A stretch of 64,000 nt of DNA from Eutreptiella sp. 'Long Island Sound 2002' (lineage: Eukaryota; Euglenozoa; Euglenophyceae; Eutreptiales; Eutreptiaceae), in the NCBI GenBank assembly GCA_964036045.1, contig OZ038402.1:8634971-8698970 (forward strand), read 5' to 3'. The notes under the pieces are model-generated. The model was not told the origin of the DNA. It ran no database searches and saw only the letters and a list, made by a program, of their open reading frames with translations. Made by a program: the position numbers and the translations under genes. Positions 42,255 through 52,607 of the stretch are shown piece by piece. Every line of letters begins with the position of its first letter. The stretch's first letter is position 1.

Positions 42255-45055
42255 TGCGGTGACACGCACAGGTGAGCAGGCAGGCAAAGCACTACGCTCA
42301 CAAGGGCATCAATACGCTCGTGTCATGTGACAAAGCGTTTCAGGATCCTTGCCACCCTGCAACAAGGGAACGAAAGTATGTACAGCAACACATCAGGATA
42401 TGTACACATGGGGTTAAGACTGGACTGGGGTAAGGGCATCACAGGACAATAGACACTCAGTCCTAACTCGTATCCCAATCCCAGGTCTGACCCTCTCAGT
42501 GGCTGGTGGGGGCGGGGGCTCAAACACAACCCATGCCCTGCTCAGTCCGGACCCTGAAACCCTGCCAACAGGGGGGGTGTCCCGCCCAGCCACAGGCGAG
42601 TTTATGGGAACCAAGGAGCTCCAAGGCCAACCAACAGTGGCTCCCCATGCTCCCTCAACGACAGTTTCCAACTCGTCTCTGAGCGAGAGATATGGCCCCG
42701 CCATTATCCCCTAGGAGTTGGTAGCTGAAAATAGGCTGTTTCAGCCCAAACTGATATTAGCTCCGAAAACTCCAAAATTGACCCCTCGTCCGGACCCGCC
42801 AGAGGTAGGGACGAGGCGACTGACCCTGTGCCCTTCGCATATGAACTCCCTGGAGCCCTCACCCAACCTGGTTGCCTCTGAGGTCCCGGCATCAGGGCAC
42901 CACGGGTTCGTCACGTGGGGTCATGATTGCCAAAATGGCAAAATGGGCCGTCTCGGGCGACCATCCAGGGTAGGAAATCTTGGCGATATCGACGCGCCAA
43001 GCCTTCATTCACAACCCTTGATATCCCCTTTGGTCCCATGCCCTGGGTTATCGCTTGCTGTCACGCCGGCTGCTTACTGTTCACCGAGGGGATGACCACA
43101 CGGACCGGGCAGAAAGCGACATGGGGTGCAAAGGGGGGATCGTGGATCGCACCAAAAGTTGAATAACTCCGGATGAGCCGGAGGAGCAAATACGAAACTC
43201 AATGGCGTTCAACCCTTGGTCATATGCTACAATATTCGCCATTCCTTTCTGGCTAGATCCCGTGCCCCATGGAGATATGGTAATTCCAATATGGCACACA
43301 AAGGCAAAAACAGCGAAATTTGGCCAAAATGGCCCGCACTCATGATTCCATATCTCCATGGCCACGTCGAGGATCCTTTCAACCAAAGATGCTATGGACA
43401 CATGGGACTTAGGTCCCAATATATGCCACTTGCCAACCCTCATGATCGCCTCTAGCTATTTTCCCATTGGAGGGAAAGTGATACGCAAATGGGGCAGAAT
43501 GACAACATACCCCAAATTTGGTGACTCACAACTCTCCCCTCGAGAGGAGAGGTCACATGGGGAAACATCCCATTCGATGCTGGTTTATGTGCCCTCTCCT
43601 AATTGCCCTTACCCTTGGTCAAGTGGCGGACGCAACCTCGGGGGTGAAATCAGGGGGAGAAGGAGTTTGTGGCCATTTTGGGCAAAAAGGCCAAAATTCA
43701 CCCAAAAGTGGTCCCTCCAAATATCGTATCTCCGTATCGCAAGAGAAAGGAGCCTCGGGCTTTTGCATGGATGCAAACCGAAGCTTTGCTTCCCTTTTGC
43801 GATAAGGGTTGGGGTTCAAAGCATAATGAAAGCATTTTTAACACCTCAATCCTTGAAGCACACTATTTCTGGGAAAAAGTGCGTATATCGGCGATATTGG
43901 CATGAATATATCTTTGGGACCTTGAAGAGCAAAAATATGAGTAAACACTTTTGGAATAGGCCCATAGTAGGTGCTTTCAAATATGCACACTATGGTTAGA
44001 TTGTCTCCGCCCACTCGTGTCATTAGTGCTTGCATATGAGCGCGTGTGCAAAGAGGCAATGTGGCACGCGTGCTCAAAAGGCGTAATTCTATAAAATAGA
44101 AGACAAGGTTCTAAAAATCAACCAAGCCATCCACGATGTCCTTCGTGGTCTCTACTTTACATATTGCCTTGGTTCGAGGCTCAAATCTCCATAGGCTTCG
44201 AATACGAGCCTCGGGAGTTTGGCCATTTTGGCCTAATTTTCGACCAAAACTTGCCCTTTTTCGAAAATAGAGTTTTGGTACGCATTGAATTGCGTGGAGC
44301 CATCGTTGAGTTGGTTCGAAGAACGAAAATGGTCTCGGGCTTTTGGTCTTGGGAGCATTGTGTTCGGTCATTAACGTTCATGCTCACAAGGCCACAAAGT
44401 TAGCGTTTGCGCACGCAAACGACTTGGGTTTGCGAGACCCATAGGCTGCCTAAAACACCGCCATTGCCCGCTTCCCTATACAAGATGATATGCCCGCGTG
44501 AAAGGGGCATGGATGAGAGACATAGGGGGGAGATGTAGGGTTCCGTCCGAACTCATGGTCCTTGAGAAGCATGAGTTCGCACGATCGACGGAGAGCCTTG
44601 CGCGCTGATTTTCTCGACAACGCAACGGCGAAAAATTCTGGTGAACACACCAGCTGAAAGTACATTAAATACCCTCTAGATTCCGCCCTTAAGTTCTCTT
44701 AGAACCTGAAAGGTACTCGAGAAAAGTCCAGAACAAAACTCGCCACGGAGAAGCGACGAAGGCGCGCGAACAGGCGACATCAGGCGGCGATTTCACGACA
44801 ATTAGAAATCGCGGTAGAAATCGGGTATTTCACCGATTTCTGACCGAAAATCGATCAAGACAATAAAACCACGGTAATTCTACATCGATTTATTGGTTAG
44901 AAATCGGATTCCAGATTTCACGGGTTAGAGAACAGGGACGTCAACGGCTTCCCCACGGGTGTGACGGCTCGCAGGCCTCTGGGCCATGGGCCATAACGGG
45001 TGTGACGGCTCACAGGCCGCCGGGCCATGGGCCATAGGTTCTGGGTACCGCTTCA
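42255..45055 (-). repeat. Element C 5' LTR, 2,801 bp
   Basis: Full-length partner of 28232-31007 with the same TG...CA ends. It has an extra stretch of about 25 bp near 43826 compared with the other copy. It abuts element D sequence TTCCGTCCCC at 45056. Confidence 0.92.
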
Positions 45056-45591
45056 TTCCGTCCCCCATTGGGAAATGGCCGAGTCGAACTCCTCCTCCTC
45101 TTGTGCTTGCCATTGGAACAACGTTCCACCACCGCCCACATTGCTGGCGTCGGTCACCGGGATAATCTCCCCTTGTGCACTAGGCACGCCCAAGCACTTA
45201 GCGTTGGCTACCTTGTCTTTGAGCTCCTCAAACGCTTGTTGCTCTTGTGGGCCCCAGCGCCAAGTAGTACTCTTCTTGATCAAGTCCGTCAGAACGGCGC
45301 TGGTGTAGGTGAAGTTTTTGATGTGGCGGCGATAGAAGTTGGACGCCCCAATGAAACTGCGTACATCATGAAGTCCTTTCTTGGGGTCTTCGTGTCGTAC
45401 CTTGGCATCCATCAGGGGTTTGGCCTTAGAGGCCGCTGGGGTCCACCACCCATAGCCAACGTCAAACCCCAGGTACTGCATGGTCTCCTGCATGAACTCA
45501 CACTTCTCCAGCTTGAGTCGTGTGTGGTTCTCCTGGCAGACCGCAAAGAACTCACCCAAAAGGATTAGGTGATCCTCCTGGGTATTGGTCC
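45056..45591 (-). repeat. 537-bp duplication of element D, right copy (original context)
   Basis: Partner of 27693-28229. It continues in frame to the right into the reverse transcriptase, so this copy is the original context on that side. Confidence 0.88.
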
Positions 45592-47599
45592 CGAGGCATA
45601 CATCGTCGATGTGAGCCTCCGTCTGGGCACCACGAGATATGAGCTCCTGCACCTTAGGTCTCCTTCGTAGGATGGACAAGATCTTGTTCATCAGCTCTTG
45701 GAATACAGCGGGTGCGTTAGCCACGCCAAACGGCATGACCTTCCACTTGAACACCCTCCCCTGAGGGGTGATGAAGGCCAGTAGTTCCTGTGCGTTGGGC
45801 GTCAGGTCCACTTGCCAGAATCCGCTCCTCTTGTCCATTTGGGTCTTGTAGCGACAGGAGGCTATCTTCTCCAGGGTAGACTCCATATTGGGAATGGACC
45901 CTGAGTGGTTCAGCGTTTTCTTGTTCAGCTCTCCGTAGTCCACTACCAGCCGTGTGGCTGTAGACCCAGGTTTAGCCACCAGGAAACAGGGGCTGCAGTG
46001 TATGGGGTAGTCCCCGTCCTTGTACTCCAGGACTAGGCCAGCGTCGATACATTCTTGTATCTGTCGCTCGATCTCGTCGGCCTGCTCTTTAGGAGCTGGA
46101 TAGGGTCTCCTCCGGATCTTGTGACCCACGAACTCGGGTTTCAGCTTGAGGTCCATCTGTACCAGCTTGTCACACGAGGCTGGAGGGGGTAGTTCTCCGA
46201 ACACCTCCAGATAGGTCCTTAAAAGCTTCTGTACCCGCGGGTCCAATACCTTGATCTTGTCCTCCATGTCCTCGTCAGAGTGTAAGTTGCTTGCCCCCTG
46301 AGTAATAGACGTCGGGAGGTGGTCCTCCACCGACTCTTCGCCCGTGGTAGTGTCCTTCAGCCCTTGGTAGGCATATAGAAGGTCTTGTTCAACCATCTCC
46401 GGTGGACGATGGCAACATAGGCACGCTCGAGGGGGTTCACATACACATTCCTCCGAGAGGTCTTCCTCCTCTGGGGTCCTCACATGGGCGCCCCACACGC
46501 TCTTCATAAGCTTGAGATCTACCTCCCTTTGCCAGGTGGTGATCTTCTGTTCGAGGTCCTCCTTCAATTGGGATAGGTCTCCCATACGTCCTTGCTTCAG
46601 TGGCCATGAGCTGCGGGTAGGCTTCGCGTAGCATAGCTTTTTCGCCACCAACTTCCTCTTGGAATCCACATACTCCCTTATCCTGGATCGAGGGTCCAGC
46701 TCCTCGTCCACGGGGTCTTCCACCCTCATGGAGAGTAGGGGTTTCAGTGGGGCGGCGTAGTTGGCGTTCTCCACTTCCTCCACACAGGTCTGCACGAAGA
46801 AGGCGTCGTGGTCAGTTTCGTCATCTGAGTGGATAGAGCTAGGTAGCTCAGATAGTCCACACTCAGAGACTCCATCAGGAACAGATACATGGCAGGGAGA
46901 GTTGGGGGCGTTGGTGTCAGTCACGACGTACTCATCTCCTCCGGTTGTAGTCTCAACAGCATCTTGAGGTCGTAGGCGATCATTCAAGTCACCCAAGGCG
47001 AGTCCGTCGCTTTCTCGTTGTATAGCCTGGACCAGTGTCGGGTCCAGATCCTCCCAGGGGATGGAGGTAAGACCTCCGTCCACCACGCTCAGCATACTCC
47101 CCCATCCGGGTTTCCCAATAGGCGTCTTACGACCCAGAGGCACGTAGATGGCCTCATCAGGTAACCGAAGAGAGCTGATAGTCAGCCTGTCCAGGAGGTT
47201 TCGCCAGTATTCGTTGCCCCCATGGGCTCCCCAATCGGGGGAACACAGGACCATACGGGAACGTTCCAAGGCCACCTTGGTCAGCACCTTCCCCAGTTCA
47301 CTGAACCTGGGGTTCCCGTAGGCCATCCCGAAAGAGGGCCAGTAAAATTTGTAGCTGCAGTTCTTCCCCTTGCTGCAGTAAAGGTCCAGTACATGCTGCT
47401 TGTCGCTGGCGAACAACTCCACACTCAAGTCTTCTCGAGAGTAACCCAACTCCTTCAGACCTTGGTCTAGGACTTCCCCCAATAGTTGATAGTCCTCAGT
47501 TTTGGAGGCCGCCATCATGTTCGAGGGCTCCTCCTTCGATAGCCTCAGGTAACTCGAGGTATGTTCCGACTGCTCCAGTGGCACAGACTCTGTGCCACT
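45056..47599 (-). pseudogene. pol: Element D MT-like domain and reverse transcriptase
   Basis: Starting at the hAT junction, the frame has an MT-like domain (VELFASDKQHV; degenerate GNPRF about 100 bp later; SRMVLCSPDWG). A long acidic linker follows. The reverse transcriptase has TRLVVDYGELN, QMDKRSGFWQVDL and a catalytic box AHIDDVCLG, with His where Tyr or Phe is usual but both Asp kept. It runs into RNase H (VTDASNVGGGG) and ends at the element C LTR. Upstream of 47599 the open frame continues into the hAT element and is not D. Confidence 0.88.
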
Positions 47600-49142
47600 C
47601 AGGGTTGGTACCGTACGCCGTTCATGAACGCGTACTGTCCGCGAACGCGTACCGTCTGGTATTAATACCGCACAGCACGTGTGCGGTATTAATGGTGCAG
47701 ACAGGCACCGCATTGCAGCACACGCGCACGCTAGACGGAAAATTGCCAGATGAATTGAAATATTGCGAAAAACACGCTGCTGGATCGAAAGTTTACTACC
47801 GATGTTGGTAATTGGCATTATTATGCATTACGGCACCACTTTTAGTCTTGAATCGTAATGTCGCAGTTTTGGGAACATAAGAACGAATTCTGCTAATACT
47901 AGTATTGTTGTGACCGCGTTGCAAATGCGCATTCAGCGGTGTATGAGTTTCCAGCAGCGGTGCCGTGTACGCTGAAAAACACTGCTCGCAAGGTTTTAAA
48001 TCCCTCCTTTTAGATGGGCCATGTGAGGACGTGCTCGTGCAGCACGCGTTCAAAGCCGTGCACAAAATGAAGCCACCCGTCGCCGAAGCTTGCAGCAATC
48101 AGCGTGATGACCACCCTACTGACGAGCGGCGTGTATGTTCGGGCCTCAGCCCCTCTCCCTGTGCAAGCGCAAGCCTCATGCTCCAGTGATGCGTCCACCA
48201 ACGTGCAAGCCTCAGCAATGGGCATAGAATCAGGGCGAAGCAGCCCTGCGCGCACTGCGCGGGACTTCAAGGCGAAGCAGCACTGCGCGTAAAGTCAAGG
48301 CGAAGCAGCACTGCGCGTGAAGTCAAGGCGAAGCAGCACTGAGCGTAGAATCAGAGCGAAGCAGCACTGCGCGCACGGCGCGTGAAGTCAGGGCGACGCG
48401 TGAAGTCAGGGCGACGCAGCACTGCCTGGGGCGACCTCCGCGCTGCGCCCAAGCGCCAAGGTAAATAAGCGTCGTCTGCCTCCAGTTGTATTCGCCAGAA
48501 GTCTTGTTTTCAGTGTGTGTCACGTGCGTGTGCCTGTCATTCACATGCAATGAGTGGATCTGTAAATTTGACTTTGGCCTCTGTGCCTCCATCAACCCTG
48601 AGGCGTGGCATGCATGTGTGTATTGATATCCTGATGTGTAGCCTTGCCTTTGTTTAGCTCTGTTGAATCCTGGGACCCCTCTTTCAAGGCCCACGCTTAG
48701 CGCTGGACCAGGAAGAAGACAGTGTGCAGTAAAGTCGACGTTAAAGTATTCCTTGTGTCTGAGTTGCAGGGCAAGACAGGGTAGAGCTGAAACGTCATTT
48801 GCACGGTGTTTTAAGAAACGTTGTCTTTTTGGCTGAACCGCAGGCAGGGTAGTGCATAAAAGGGAAGTCAACAATTTAAGGTGTGAATCATTTGCAGGGT
48901 GCTTTGAGAAGCATTTAAAAGCAGGTCTGTGGTAACAAATATTTGTTGAAACTTTCTGGTGTTTTTGGGACAAAAGTTTGGTTGTTGGAATCAGCTCAAA
49001 TATATCGTAAAACCAAGGATTCAGCGGACATTTAGTGGTGCCTACTGGGTCTTCATTGGGGCTAGGCGATACCATACAGGACACCGGAGTACTGTATGGT
49101 ATCGATACCGAACGGTACACGTACTGTATGGTACCAACCCTG
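47600..49142. mobile_element. Non-autonomous hAT-like DNA transposon with 8-bp target duplication
   Basis: Ends are CAGGGTTGGTACC and its inverse GGTACCAACCCTG (13-bp terminal inverted repeats). The flanks 47592-47599 and 49143-49150 are both GTGCCACT, an exact 8-bp duplication as made by hAT transposases. Subterminal regions are rich in GTAC palindromes. The 1,543-bp body has no transposase frame, so it must have been moved in trans. Removing it and one GTGCCACT leaves the element D frame continuous. Confidence 0.93.
48235..48425. repeat. 28-bp tandem repeats inside the hAT-like element
   Basis: GGCGAAGCAGCACTGCGCG-type units start at about 48272, 48300, 48328 and 48356, with degenerate units on both sides. 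Confidence 0.8.
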
Positions 49143-49489
49143 GTGCCACTGCCGTGGTCCACGTAGAGGAGGTAGGGCGCTTGCAGCGTCAGGGATTGTA
49201 TCTCGGAGTGCTGTACGAAGAAGTCAGTCCCCAGTACAAAGTCGAAGGCCTCAGTGTCCATCACATAGAACCGATGGGCGATAGTCCGGGAGCCCATAGG
49301 TACCTCCACTTCACAGTCCCCACAGCTGTGCACCACATGTCCATCCCCCATGCGTATAGCAGCGGTGGTCATGGTGTTCTTCAGGCTCCCACAAGGTAAA
49401 ATTTTCTTGGCCACTATAGATATGGTGGCGCCAGTGTCCAATACCCCCAGGTATTCGCGTCCCCCTAGTCGGATACGTACCCAAAACAC
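49143..49489 (-). pseudogene. pol: Element D protease
   Basis: Retropepsin with LDTGATISIV (active-site DTG) and FVLGTDFFVQ. It is interrupted by the hAT-like element at 49143; the 3' continuation is at 47599. Upstream it is in the same frame as gag, separated by a TGA at 49520. The frame visible below 49143 is hAT sequence. Confidence 0.85.
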
Positions 49490-49519
49490 CAGGTCTTGGG
49501 TGCCACCAGAGTGTCCCCG

Positions 49520-50509
49520 TCAGAACTCCGCGGGACAGGTCACCCCGAACCCCTTGTTCCGCAATTTGCGGGCCATCCTCATGAAACGGCTCCTCTGACT
49601 AGCGTTGCCGTCATCACCACCTTCATGCTCACGCTTGGCTCCTTGTTCTTGCTTGGCCTGCGTTTGTGAGCGTGTGGTAGGACCAGACTGCCCTCCAGAT
49701 GGCTCGGAGTTCCCCCCTGGATTAGGGTTGGGGTTGCCTCCGTTCTTGTCCTTGTTCTTGTTGTCGGGCTGGCGGTTAGCGCCTCCTCCTCGTCCACCTT
49801 GACCCTTGTCTTGCCCTTGACCACGTCCTTTCGACTTGCCCTTGCCGGAGTCGTTGCCTTTGCCTTTGCCTCCACCTTTGCCTGAGCCTTTGCCAGGATC
49901 TTCACCCTTAAGCTTCGCCGATAGGCGTTGCTTATGGTAGCACTCATCCTCGTAGTGCTTCCGCTTCCCGCAGAATGTACACGTGATGGTGCACCTGTAA
50001 TGATCCGGCAGCTTTGCTTTGGCGCCGGTGTTCTTCTCCTGCTGCTTCCCCTGGACTACGAAGCAGTCTCGCTGCTCGCAGTCAGGGGCGTGCTGCAGGT
50101 GGCCCTGCTCGTCCCTGGCATCACACCAGAATAGCTCCTTAACGTTCTCCATGATACGGGCGTGGGCGTGTTTGGGGGTAGTCGCCTGCCCAGGTCGGGA
50201 CCCTTGGTACCCTTTGCCATGGCCTCCAGAACCTCCACCACCAGGACGGTAGTTGTTCAAGTGCTGGTCGCTCTCCTTCTCCAGCGCCAGCTCCAGGAGT
50301 AGCACGCATGGATCCTCGTAGCGGAGGGATCTAGCCTTGCGCTCTGCCGTCGAACGGCACCCGTCCCACAGCTCTCGAGGGAGCTTGGCGACCAACCAGA
50401 ACAGCAGGTCGTCGCTGCTGTAGGAACCGGGCGTCAGTCGTCCAGCCCAGTGATCCAGATCAGCCAACAGCTCAGAGACCCTGCCAGGTTTGGGGTTGTT
50501 GGGCAGCAC
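49520..50509 (-). pseudogene. gag: Element D Gag, C-terminal part
   Basis: 329 residues. Starts within the capsid (VSELLADLDHWAGRL, FWLVAKLPRELWDG). A Gly-rich stretch and one CCHC knuckle follow (CTFCGKRKHYEDEC), then a long Gly/Lys/Asn basic tail. The first residues are not a true start: the frame is open to about 50530, where TTTTCTCATCAG precedes it and resembles a splice acceptor or an insertion edge. The N-terminal half of Gag and the 5' LTR are not in the window. It ends TGA followed by CGG. Confidence 0.8.
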
Positions 50510-50530
50510 GGGCAGGTTCTGGATCTCGGC

Positions 50531-50777
50531 CCTGATGAGAAAAGTTTATAATGGTTTCAACACTGTGTTTTTGTCTCTCCTGCTGCTTGCTGCTGGTGTA
50601 GGGCTTCCTGCTGCTTGTTTTTGGAGATGAAAAGCTTTTGTTTGCTGAAATACAGTAAATCCAGGATAGCCCAAGCCAGAGGTGTGCAAGGAGAAGAGAA
50701 TCAGGATCAAAGCATGAAGGGCTGCAGTGTAAACAGTGAGAGATGAAAGGATATTCACAGAAACTGCAACTGGGAGA
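50531..50777. other. Short non-coding stretch between element D gag and element E
   Basis: No gene or repeat partner seen. Before E inserted it was continuous with 61062 onwards. Its left edge looks like an intron end on the minus strand (pyrimidine-rich then CATCAG). Confidence 0.4.
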
Positions 50778-50782
50778 TTGTT

Positions 50783-51262
50783 TGTAACCGCTGCATAGTG
50801 GTTGATCTTTGTTGTGACTGCGAAGCCTGTAGCCTTGATGCCCCAGGGGTCGTAACGCCCGACACTGCCCCTGATATCTCCGAACCCACATAACCCTCTT
50901 CGGACCCATATCCAGCCTCTGGGAGCGACATATGCAAAGCACTTGAAGGTCCAGTGAACTCCATGGTGGAATATGAAGAGTACGAAAACCCGGTCTACAA
51001 AAATGGAGCAGACATAGAATCTCAATGCGCATTCATCGCAACTAATGACACGACGTGAAATCATTCGAAAACATTTAAATAAATCCGATTGGGAAATCAC
51101 GAAAGACAAATGCGACTCGACGCGCGCTCACAGGCGACATCTGGCGGCGAACGGAAAACATGAAACTGAGCGGAAAATTTACTGCACTAATGTACATCTG
51201 AGAATCATTGGAATTCTGATCACATCAGTGTATAATTCAGTGCTGTCACTGCCGCCGTTACA
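50783..51262 (-). repeat. Element E 3' LTR, 480 bp
   Basis: Plus strand starts TGTAACCGCTGC and ends GCCGTTACA (TGTAAC/GTTACA inverted ends). No differences from 60577-61056 were seen by eye. Confidence 0.95.
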
Positions 51263-51272
51263 CTCCCCCTCT
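51263..51272 (-). promoter_or_regulatory. Polypurine tract of element E
   Basis: The minus strand reads AGAGGGGGAG directly before the LTR start TGTAACGG. Confidence 0.85.
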
Positions 51273-52607
51273 GAAAACATACGCCAGTATGTCAGGCTGG
51301 GTCAAGTGAAGTGAACGAAACGGCGTAAGTGACCAAAAACTGACAAATCTATGCCAAAATGTGTGAAATTGAGCTGAATTGAGCAAAATTGTGCTGAGAT
51401 CTGTGCTTCGCGATGGCCATCGACTTGAATGAAACACATAGGTACCTTAGGGCACACAGAAAAAGCTTCGTTCAAGCTCGAAAATTCGAAAATTGAAAGT
51501 CTGAGTGAAGAATGTACATGATGATCCATGATCCATGATGCATGATGCAATCAGGATCTGACATCACACTGCCAGAAAACAGAAAACGAGCGTCGCCATG
51601 TCGTCGAGCGTCAAAAAAATAGGGTATCCCTTCATGGAGTCCAATATGTGTGAAACTGGCTGGTGTCATTTGCAGTCATGAGACCAGATGCCAGATTATG
51701 GTACAAAATGTGCCTGAATTGGGACCAAAATCAGTGAATCGCGCATGGATTCAGGGTGGCGAAACTCACCGCAAGCTGAAATAGGTTCAATTCAATGTCG
51801 ATAGACACTGTGTGTAGTGTTGAACGGAAATCCAGTTCTCATTCATAGCCAATCCAGGTCAAATCCTCATGATGATGATGAATCTCCATGATGGAAATCC
51901 AATCATTTGAAGTAATGATAGCCAAGAAAACCCAGTGGGGTATCCCCACACTGTCAGTATTGTTCCCAGGGCTTCATGTTTAATCCAGTATGAGCCAGAA
52001 TGGGTAATTGACTCGTTATAGTCCCAGAATGTATAAGCATCCAATGCTTGGTACTGGGAATTTGCCAAAATTGCTGATTCTGAGGGGGATCCCAACACAA
52101 TCCACAGATGAACAGCGAGTCGACACAAGTAAGAACACCATCGTCGTCACTTGGTCTATATAAGCCCTTTGACAGTGGTCTAGTGGAATACGAACCAACC
52201 GTCTCAATGTAAGAGCTGATGGAAATCACATTCTGAGCAGATCCGTCAAACACATGAAATGGATCAGACTCAGTCATGTGCCAGAATGTCTGAAATGAGC
52301 ACGAACTCGAACGAGTCCTTCCCAAGGCGAGTAGAGGGGCCCAGCCGACAGCAAAAGGCGCTAGTGTCGTCGTGGTCGAGGATAAAGGCCTCTCGGAACT
52401 TCCGATTGGAATCATCTGAGATGAAGCACATGATTCACATGATGGCCATGATGAGAATGATGGATGGATTGACCAGGATGACCCCAGAATGTCCCATCAT
52501 CTGTCCATCGAAACACACAGACGATGCGTCAGGACTGTTTTGTCCCCATGCCAAGGGTAGATGTCGACCGTAAACCTCTTTGAAAGTTGCGGCGACCCAA
52601 ATTCTGA
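51273..52607 (-). other. Element E 3' untranslated region
   Basis: About 1.3 kb without a convincing gene. It carries CATGATG/CCATGATGCATG repeats at about 51515-51550 and CATGATGATG runs near 51868 and 52430-52460, similar to the microsatellite at 10853-10945. Confidence 0.6.

Larger units (their letters stand above)
28232..45055 (-). mobile_element. Element C: 16.8-kb Ty3/gypsy-like retrotransposon with 2.8-kb LTRs
   Basis: Both LTRs are present (28232-31007 and 42255-45055) with TG...CA ends, a polypurine tract at 31008, and gag, protease, MT-like, reverse transcriptase, RNase H, integrase and chromodomain in order on the minus strand. It sits inside the reverse transcriptase/RNase H part of element D. 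It has several frameshifts and stops, so this copy is defective. Confidence 0.92.
11331..50530 (-). mobile_element. Element D: old Ty3/gypsy-like retrotransposon in four pieces
   Basis: Pieces in minus-strand order: gag and protease 50530-49143; methyltransferase-like domain and reverse transcriptase 47599-45056; RNase H and first half of integrase 28229-26625; second half of integrase and chromodomain 12501-11597. The interruptions are the hAT-like element, element C and element B. At the hAT site, removing the insert and one target copy leaves the D frame continuous. A likely polypurine tract lies at 11331-11340. Confidence 0.8.
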
